From positions 1 to 64,000 of the forward strand of contig CAKJVC010000192.1 in NCBI GenBank assembly GCA_918026815.1: a stretch of DNA of 64,000 nt. The letters run 5' to 3'. The notes under the pieces were generated by a model. That model made no database searches. It was not told where the DNA came from and saw only the letters and a list, made by a program, of their open reading frames with translations. The DNA comes from Chalara sp. BL73. Taxonomy: Eukaryota; Ascomycota; Leotiomycetes; Helotiales. The position numbers and the translations under genes were made by a program. Below are positions 56,060-64,000 of this stretch, piece after piece; within the stretch, counting starts at the first letter, position 1; each line of letters opens with the position of its first letter.

Positions 56060-57239
56060 GTCCGCGTGCTAATATCAACCCGAAAATTGGTGAAGTGCAA
56101 AATAAAGTTGGAAAGAAACAAGTGGCATGTGCAAGTTTTATATGCTTGAATATAACTGAGACAGGTGAGGGATTTGGCTTAGGGACTCTCTATCAGTCAG
56201 TTTGATTGGCAATCTTTACGTGCACTTATTATGTCGAGGCTAGGTTGGCCATGCTTGCCAGCGCCGATTCCCAAGCACTCGCGGCTTCATAGTTTAGCAT
56301 ATGATACACTCCCCTGAGTGGTCCGATCTTGCACATCCCCCAGTATTTCGTAACACCCAGGCGGAAGGCCTCCTATGAACATTCCTATTTGGTAGAGTGT
56401 TCACTAGCATCTTATTTTTGCAAACTCAAACATCCTCTTGAAAACACGTGGAGTAGTGTCTAATTGGATGAAACCTGAGGCCTCCTGCATGGGGCTCGCG
56501 TTCTGTGGAGCATTTGAATTGTTGTCGAACATTGTATGGATTGAGAGCGGCTGGGCATTTTTAAGTATATCCTTTCACAGAAAGGCTGCGCACATTCAGG
56601 AGCTCTCTATAATTCTAATTCAATATCTCGGGACTCCTTATTGGCATTCATAGTGGCGTTCCTTCCGTTGCCAATAATACCTCCCTTCTTGTATCCCATT
56701 GTTAGACAGACTCCTAAATCCTTTAACTCTAAGCCTATTTTGTTAATTTATTCAAACCTTTTTCGTGCAAGTTGCCATTTAACTACCTTTACTGCCAAAA
56801 AGCTAGACTTCCAGGGACTCCTTCTCACGATCTTGTAGCAAAGTTTTACGATCAGCGCAGACATTTTCAATAGGGAAATTAAGAAAAACTGCAGCCAGGA
56901 ATGGAGAAGTCCCTACCTCTTCTTCACATTTTAGCAGAGCACAACGATAGTCAACTGCCAAGTGACAGTATTTCTCAACAAATGACCGCTTCCAGGCCCA
57001 AGGAGAGAGTTGAGATCACCAACGTTGAGACAGATGAAAAAGCGGCTTCACGTCGAACACGCCATGGGCTACAAATGTGAGGTCACGCTTCGGATGGCGA
57101 TGTTCTCATGATCTATCTCTCTAGGTATTTGGCTCAACAGATAGATATGCCTTACATATAATTAAAACGCACTGCTCACTCATAGCTCCTTTACCGCCTT
57201 TTCATCCCATTCTTCCCTTACCTAGCCATACACTCTCTC
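56060..57239. other. Intergenic
   Basis: About 1.2 kb with no recognised gene. Confidence 0.35.
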
Positions 57240-60200
57240 TCAAGAGCTCATTACATCCTGCAAAGTATGAATCTTTTGTTTGGCCGCCGTTACCTCCATT
57301 TCCACACGGCGCCTGAATTCTGGGTCACTCTCGCTCTCGAGCGCGACATTCTCATTCCTAATGATATCAAGGGTATTTGTAATAAAAACGAGATGGGTCG
57401 CCACAGCATCCTCAACATCGCTCTGAAGACTTTCAGCAAGAGTCCCGAACTGGACCCTGAATTTTGTTTGAATTGATACGAAGAGTGTTCTATCGCCTAG
57501 CCTGTTGGTAATGATCTTTGATCGTCTGATGTGGCTGCCAAGTCCTGTTGAGTGGTTAGCAGGCCGATCAGAGAGAAAGCGTTCGATTGAAATTATTCAT
57601 TACCTCTCTCACCATTGCATTTTTTATAAGATTCATCCATGAGTTGTCCAATGAAGGAGGTATGAATGCCAGAAAACGCATCCGCTCTCAAAGTGCTGGA
57701 GTTTGTTGGTGACGATATTTCTAGATGGGGTATGCGTTACTTACGAGAGCCCTGCTTGAAATTTCTCACAGGCTAGCTCAAGATCCGTGACAAGAAGGCG
57801 TTGTCGAGATCGCATTGTCCGGCAGAGAGCATCAGCCGAATCCGGTGAATGTCGAAGCCCGGCATCTATAAAGAAATCAGCATTCTCACCGGAGGACATT
57901 TCACTCGGCTTTACCAATGCGCTGAATAGCTTGATCTATCAAATCTTTAACAAATTTAATATCTCCCTCGAGGCTACTCTGAAAAGTGGACTCTAGATTT
58001 TGCCAAGGAGAAGCTAAGTCCTTGACCATCTCTTTTATTGCTTCTTCATTCCAGTTTTGTTTCCCTACCATTCCTGTATCATGAATCCCGAATTTTTGAC
58101 AGAATAATTTATATGTCACTGCAGGCCAGTCAGGAAATTTAAGGCGATAGTCCATGATTAGATATCCTTGGCATGGAAGAACTTACTAGCGGAATATGTC
58201 TTACATTTGGTTAGCTTTTGAATCCTTTAAGGACAGGTGAGACTTACGTCGGACCATATTATACTGGCCTTGATTGCAGCTTGACACCAATTATTTATCC
58301 GTTGTCCTAAAGCATATAAGGCATAGACTCGAGGAGATGGTAAATGCAGTCAAGAACATACTTGAAGATATTTCGTCCCTGAACAACTCTGTGAACGACC
58401 TTTCGATTTTATTGATTTGTGAGGTATCTCTTGTTAGTCCCTAATATCAATGAGTATATTCTGATGAAAGTCTCTGACGCAGCTCCTTACTCTCTTTAAT
58501 CGGGCTTCCACTCTATCAAGTGTTTTGCGGATTTTTTCTTTCCGTTCTGCATCCATACTCCCTGCCCCTGACTGTACCCACAGCTCAGCCTCTCCTAGAA
58601 GTGCTGGGATATCGTCGGTAATGTATTTTCTCGCGATACTTAACTGGCTTTTCGCCACCATGGAGATGCAGTGCTTACGGACAGTTAAAATACCACTTAG
58701 CTGAAGGAAACGAAGCGCTCCATCTTTCGGTAATTTTCGATGCTGCCAGTAAACATCATTGCTAACACAAAATACCTCCAAGTGATTCCCAGATATTTTG
58801 TTCGCATACATAATACTAAGTTTGGTTTTGACCTCGTCATTGCGGGTGCTGATGAGGTACTTCTTTAGCCTGGCACAAAGATCAGCTCTAGCATGGAAAC
58901 TGTTTCTTTTAGCACGCGTTTACGTACTCAAATTCGTGTTCATCCTGCCGCTTCCTGAAGAGACATCGCCAATATCAGTATTTAAATTTCAAGGACTCGA
59001 AGGGTACTTGCATTAACTGTGCACGCCTCTTAAAAAGTCCAGAGAAGTCCTTGACTTCTTCTTCGCATAAGTCGTCGTTCCCAATGTCCTGATAACTTGC
59101 TATATCGGCCTCAACGTTCTTGAGATCTAGTTCATCTTTTGCTATGGCTTCAAGGAAAAGCTGTATTTTATTGGCTTTCTCCACGGGATATCTTGCTTCT
59201 TCGGCTTTAGTATCCTGCATAGAAGTCAGTTCAGAAATTTCTGCATTATATGCCGAAATTCCATGACTCACATCAGACCTGGTGCAGACTATTCCAACGT
59301 TGGATAACTTTGCCTGTTTCGCTAGATCAAAGACACTTGTAACGCTTACATCTGTTGTCGCTCTGCCTATAGCGCATACTGCAAAGATCCCATCACACTC
59401 GAGTAAATAACGTTCAGTGATGGTCCGTCGTGCCAAGTTCAGATCACGAAGGCCTGTTAAATTGAGATTTGTCAACGCGCTGTCTTACCACGTATTGCAT
59501 TAAGGAGTAACATACCTGGGAGATCTACAAGTACAAGCCCGTTACTCAAAATATAGGCATTCGAGAAAACTCTACGATAGTCAGTCAAAGGGAAAGGAGC
59601 AATGCTGACAGGACTAACTTGACTTTGCGTATAAATGGCCATTTGGCCAGCTCTTGAGTAGAATCTTGCTCTGAAGTGAGCCGCTCCAAACGGCTGCCGC
59701 AATCTTCAAGTGACGCATATACTTCTCGACTATGAGCTGAAGATGGAAGCAGCTCTCTTGCCCATAACCGCAGAGTCTCCATGACGGTCTCCTCTGGCGA
59801 CTGGATGAGAAAACGTTCGTCTTCAAAACGCCCTCTAACCATTGCTCGGAATGTATCTTGCGCAGCATTTAGCTGATCCTTGATGGTAATTGATCCTTCT
59901 GGATCAAGATGATATCGTCTATAAGACTGTAAAAACTCGGCCAATTGTGCGACAACTTCATCCAAGCTAAACCACTCCACTTCAATGGCGAAGTCATCCG
60001 TATTATGATAGTGATATTCGGTAACGACGCAGGTACACGCGCGCCCGCTATTGCTCTTCAAGAACATGGGTTATTAGAGTTAGCAATACTCCGGATAGAC
60101 TTACAGCTCTGGCAAGACCTGGATGATCTAGAAGCGAGTTTAACAGGCTACTTTTTCCTAGAAATCATAAACTTCAAACCACGAACTATATTGGCTATTC

Positions 60201-60922
60201 AAATCCCACTTACCCGCCCCTGAGTCCCCAACGAACCCGACTATTCGAGTTGAGGGACAATGAAACCGGGCCAAATTGCCGGCTCCTTCATGAAGTCGCT
60301 TCATAGTTGAGTCTAGATGGCTGTGTGTAGAATTACTTGATAACACATTGGTGAACTCAGACATAATCTGCCTTGCCTGGAGAAATGCTTCTTGGAAAGC
60401 AGAATCATGAAAGCGCTCTTTCGGAAGCTCTTCATCAGCCACATTATGGGGGGGCTGATCGGTACGTGAGCTAGATCGCCTCCTAGAAACATGGCGCCGG
60501 GTGGGACTGTCGCCCACGGTGGGGCTCTGCGGGCGAAGAAAAGCGTTGGATCTATTAGAGTTTCTGACACCTTCGAGAGCATTGGCAATTTCTGACATGC
60601 CTAGACGATTGTCGACGCTGCTAGCCCGGCCAGAAATGACAGGACTACCCCTCAAATCCTCCGGGGCGCTGGCTGGTGGAATAAAAAATAAGGAGGGTGC
60701 CCCGACATGAAATGCTTCTGTTGCTCTTGACATGTTTGCTCCTCCAGATGAATCACTGGAATCTCGTTCAATTGAACGGAGCGGCACATCTTCGCTAAGA
60801 TGCATCGCCGAAACATAATTGTCGAGCGCTCGGAATTTGGTGCTGCCGATTAAGAGCGTGGGTGATATCGAGGCACTGTCGGATTGTGGAGTGCTTATGT
60901 CGTTCCCAGTTGATGTGGACAT
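57240..60922 (-). CDS. Large fungal GTPase, SLIP-GC/dynamin-like type, 14 exons
   Basis: Exons: 60922-60214, 60157-60105, 60055-59619, 59571-59516, 59453-59008, 58950-58928, 58869-58491, 58440-58362, 58306-58248, 58199-58187, 58118-57915, 57865-57745, 57695-57604 and 57544-57240; all phases close to 991 aa. The first ~220 residues are Ser-rich and disordered. G1 is GDSGAGKS (232-239), split by intron 1. Next come SNSGRACTCVVTEYHYH (switch region), G3 VLVDLPGL and G4-like CTRSD. The rest is a long helical stalk (LLGEAELWVQSGAG, KQNWNEEAIKEMVKDLASPW, ESDPEFRRRVEMEV). Fungal relatives of the vertebrate nuclear GTPase SLIP-GC are numerous and of unknown function. The 13 nt and 23 nt microexons are unusually small. 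Confidence 0.85.
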
Positions 60923-62549
60923 GACAGGCTGTTTTCTGTTAGTCAAACTTGATCATTTTTCCCGTCTCCATGGTGTCGGGTCGCAGCACGAACCATTACC
61001 TCCATCTCCTTAATGCAGAAATGTAAAATGTAATATATGGGTTAGCTCAACGTGTGGCTCAAAGGTGGAAGATGACAATGTAATGGATGCGCAGATGAAC
61101 TTTGGATTTTCTTCGGAGCCACGGTCGGTAAGCACAAAGCTGGCTACTTGCTGATGTATGCGGTAGGCTGATGGTTATCCTCATTGGAGAAAGATATAGA
61201 ACCCGAGTTAAGCTTCATGTAAGGGGTATTACAATCCTAGAAGCTGTCTGTGTGCCTTGTTCTGTCTAACACTTGGTGAGTGTGAGGTTCAACTGTTAGT
61301 CTCAGGACCTGGTCGAAAAACCTCCTGATACCAATATCAGGGGTACAGATTTCACAATAGGACATACCCCGTACAAGCGCAAAATAAAAGTAAATAACAC
61401 CATCTGAATTTCATCAATTACGGACCAAAAGAGATATCCTGACCAGGTAATTAGTCAGATCACTTAGATTTGAGCTATAATTAGTTAAACCTATTGCTTA
61501 ATGTTACATTTGTTTCCCACAATGGGAAGTAATCCCATCGGTGACCTTACGATTGTCAAGGTCTGGCCCTGGTGTTCCCCATTCGAATAATGGCGGGACA
61601 TCCAGAATGTTGGGTCAACGTGCGCACCCTTTGCGGCAACTTCTCCGAGCTGGTTGAATTAAATCAAGAAGTGACCTCGGTGACCAGTTTGGGTGTATTC
61701 TGTATCTAGGATAATGGTAACGAGAAAGTACCCGGCCCAATGATTAACTTGGTAATACCAACAGTGGCGCAGTATATGCATGGTAATCTGCAATACAAAC
61801 GGCTCGGGATCAGCTACGTCGCAACGTGAAGAATGACCTGCCCGATTCAACCTGTTTGAAGTACGTCCTTAATAATAGTGTGCTACAGTCTCCATATTAG
61901 TTTAGCAAAGGTCATGGCTGGTTACTGACGAAAAGGTCTGTGTTCCGAGCACTTTGAGAGTTGCTTCGGAATCAATACGGAGAATTGTGTAGAGCGAAGA
62001 TAAACCAACTACAATAAAGTAATACAAACTTCCCAAAGTCCAGTTAAACCACCCTTCCTCTGTCCTTGCTGCCATCTCACCTTCTTGTCCTGTTTTTGTC
62101 TTTTTAAGAAGGTTGTTAGGGGTATGTAATCTTGGTGCCTAAGGCATAAACCTCTGGCTCAGGGGATCAGGAGCCCTAGTAAGGTTGACAGTATTAGAGT
62201 GGCCGCTGATCAGAACGAATAGCTAGAAATAAGTTATAGGTATAAAGAGAAGACTGTAAATGTTTCTAGTATAATTTCAGCATCACATATTACTCTAAAT
62301 TCGTTAACCTTATAGTCAATCAAGCCACTGATATTCCGCTGACTAATCTCGTAGTCTCGACAAAGGTAATGTGAGGGCTCTGCTAGCCTAGCGCTGAAAC
62401 GTGTTCTGGCACGAGTATTTTGCGAACTTTTTATGATTGTATCCAAATCGTGGCACTACTGTCACAGGTAAAGACTTTCTCTATTCCAACATTCGTGCAG
62501 AGCAATGACATAAATGCAGGACTGAAATTCAGCTCCCGTAAAATATTTC
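60923..62549. other. Intergenic, possible decayed repeats
   Basis: No gene recognised. Around 62140-62190 a GC-richer stretch (CTAAGGCATAAACCTCTGGC) recalls the start of the Gypsy 2 LTR only loosely. Confidence 0.35.
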
Positions 62550-62707
62550 TCTATTATATAGCCTTTACAACTTAGCAATAAGTGATTCACGTTTTGCCTC
62601 TGTCCACACGGAGGGTATATATCGTCCAGCATGTGACCTCTTTTAGCTAGATAAGTCTTGAAGTATCCATGTCTTATCTTACGTTGAAAGAAAGAGCTTA
62701 GAATCTG
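62550..62707 (-). pseudogene. LINE (Tad1-like) reverse-transcriptase C-terminal relic
   Basis: The minus strand reads QILSSFFQRKIRHGYFKTYL, then AKRGHMLDDIYPPCGQRQNV and NHLLLSCKGYII. This is the zinc-knuckle region after RNase H in fungal Tad-clade LINEs (GHGYF..YL...CxCGx.Q...HLLLxC..Y). The first Cys is replaced (YPPCG). Only this fragment is recognisable, and the frame is lost on both sides. Confidence 0.5.
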
Positions 62708-63315
62708 CCTCTTTGGTGGACTAAGGTTTTAAAATAGAGCTATAAAAACGACAGATATAGCACTTGGAATTTAACTACAAGCGAAAAGGAACGGTCCACA
62801 TATTGTAGAAGGGCAAATGCGCCTCCTAAGCAATGCCCTTAGCTTCCTTGCCTCCCACAGAGGAATTACCATGTGGAAAATGACCACTGATCATGGTTAT
62901 TCTAAGACCCAAGTCCTAACTGGCATTGTATATAGCCAAGTAGGGAAAGATGATACGAACGTGTATGGGGCTGGATAGGTGCAACACAACGTACACCTAA
63001 ACTAATCAAAATGCGGGGATATGAAGAGATAAGGACGGACTCTATGAAATGGGTGGCAAAAGCTAAGCATTGAGGCCGAGATTTATAGCCAGGCTGAAAG
63101 CGTTTATTCTGACGCCAAACACTCGCTTAGTTCGTCATTGTGCTTTATTCGGAACTTAAAATACTAGTCCCACTAATATAGGGAAGTCTAGTGTTGATTA
63201 AATATATAGTAAGCTGGAGACCAGAGACTAACTTTCCATGATCGAGCTTCTCTTCAGATGCACTTAGAGTCGAGTTGTTTAATCGAGCTTGAATATGCTA
63301 GATATCAACTGCCAC
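62708..63315. other. Intergenic
   Basis: No gene recognised. Confidence 0.3.
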
Positions 63316-64000
63316 TTAGCTAGCATTTTTATGTAGGTCATCCAGAATTTCGTAATTACTTTTCCTAGGATCAATTCTCGAGTATCCGGGAACTTGTTTG
63401 CTCTAAACAACTTAGCGAGTTCTCTATCGTTTTTGTCGGGGTACGGCTTATAAGTAATTTTCCTGTTACAACATAGATCCTAACACGAATAGCTCAGACT
63501 GGATTGGTGGGTTTGCGGTAGGCATGTCTGGTTGCGCATGATGCGCGCTAGGAAGCACCATATGCTTAGAACCACTAAGCAGGAACCCGCAAAATCGGAC
63601 AGTTTTGTGTTTTCGTCCCAGCCGAGCAGAATATTATGCGACCCAATGCCCACTTACTTACGTGATGCCGCACAATTGTATGTGCTGGAGCGCCAGTACA
63701 GTCTGCTTAGCCCAACAAACCACCTCCTAAGCTACGGGCAGCTGCTTTTGTTTGCAGACGTCTAAGAGGCGCCTGCGAAGTAGGAACTGAATGCGTTCGA
63801 GAACGGTCATATTTTTGTGTGTATAAAGGGGCTTTGTAGTATAAGGGTGTGACCCCAAGCGTTCGTATATCTGGCGCTTGATAGCAAGTTGTTCCTTACA
63901 GTTTTCAGGTGGGAGAGGAATTTTAATGACGGCCGACTCAGAGACTGCAAATGTGTCGTTTGTGATCCAGAAAAGATCAGTCACTTCCTCTAGAGTAGAT
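63316..64000 (-). pseudogene. Protein kinase pseudogene, cut by the window end
   Basis: The minus strand from the window edge reads SAVIKIPLPPENCKEQLAIK, RQIYERLGSHPYTTKPLY, VLERIQFLLRRRLLD, then an in-frame TAG, and EVVCWAKQTVLALQHIQL. After a frame change it reads IGSHNILLGWDENTKLSDFA (catalytic loop and a DFA variant of DFG). Another frame gives PSAHHAQPDMPTANPP, SELFVLGSM with a stop, then KFPGYSRIDPRKSNYEILDD. These follow the order of a family of small fungal kinases. At least two frame changes and several stops (for example TAG for CAG, TAA for TAT/CAA) show that it is dead. The N-terminus lies beyond 64000. Confidence 0.65.

Noticed and set aside
1..64000. CRISPR arrays, operons, ribosome binding sites
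   Set aside because: The window is eukaryotic with spliceosomal introns. No regularly spaced direct repeats were seen.

Overview
The window is nuclear DNA of a filamentous ascomycete (Pezizomycotina). A leotiomycete-like fungus is plausible, but that is inference. The reasons are short spliceosomal introns (about 45-210 nt, GTAAGT/GTATGT donors, CTAAC-type branch sites), HET and Clr5 domain genes, a Dsc-type E3 ligase, a TigA/ERp38-type disulfide isomerase, and heavily C-to-T / G-to-A mutated (RIP-like) retrotransposons. Gene models were spliced by eye from both strands. Exon boundaries are given where the reading phases closed, and start codons are the likely ATG.

Layout. (1) 1.5-12 kb is gene-dense: a HET-domain gene, a Clr5-domain gene, a two-thioredoxin protein disulfide isomerase, a small HSBP1-like gene, a Tul1/DscA RING ubiquitin ligase and a small Cys/His-rich protein. 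(2) 12.4-28.6 kb is a nested transposon block: a ~420 bp terminal-inverted-repeat element holds a MULE-type DNA transposon in its right arm (8 bp target duplication), and the MULE holds two complete Ty3/Gypsy elements, each with intact 5 bp target duplications. The first Gypsy is hypermutated and carries a solo LTR-like insert; the second carries an open antisense ORF. (3) 28.6-37 kb is gene-poor with relics (a membrane/NLR-like pseudogene, a P450 N-terminus) and three genes: a secreted protein, an ankyrin protein and a Nudix hydrolase. (4) 37.9-47.6 kb is a conserved housekeeping block: Ase1/PRC1, CSN5, mitochondrial glutamyl-tRNA synthetase, a Ydj1-type DnaJ and ribosomal protein L32. (5) 48.8-64 kb is accessory again: a Ser/Thr-rich membrane protein, an O-fucosyltransferase-like type II membrane protein, a solo Gypsy LTR, a broken small gene, an acidic F-box-like protein, a 14-exon large GTPase, a LINE relic and a kinase pseudogene cut by the window end.

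How the genes relate. PDI (ER folding), HSBP1 (heat-shock factor control) and Tul1/DscA (Golgi/endosome quality control) sit side by side, and DnaJ lies further on, but no shared regulation is visible. Divergent pairs with short shared promoters are HSBP1/Tul1, Ase1/CSN5 and GluRS/DnaJ. HET, ankyrin and large-GTPase genes are typical of fungal non-self recognition repertoires. Their neighbourhood of relics and repeats fits an accessory, repeat-punctuated part of a chromosome.

The most notable observations are the nested transposon block; a single clean switch between intact and hypermutated sequence at the same offset in both LTRs of the first Gypsy; the MULE lying inside the terminal repeat of an element that shares its own end sequence; an antisense Cys-rich/coiled-coil ORF conserved between the two Gypsy elements; an intron in the DnaJ gene whose retention would remove the farnesylation box; and homopolymer-length frameshifts in two otherwise good genes, which may be assembly errors.
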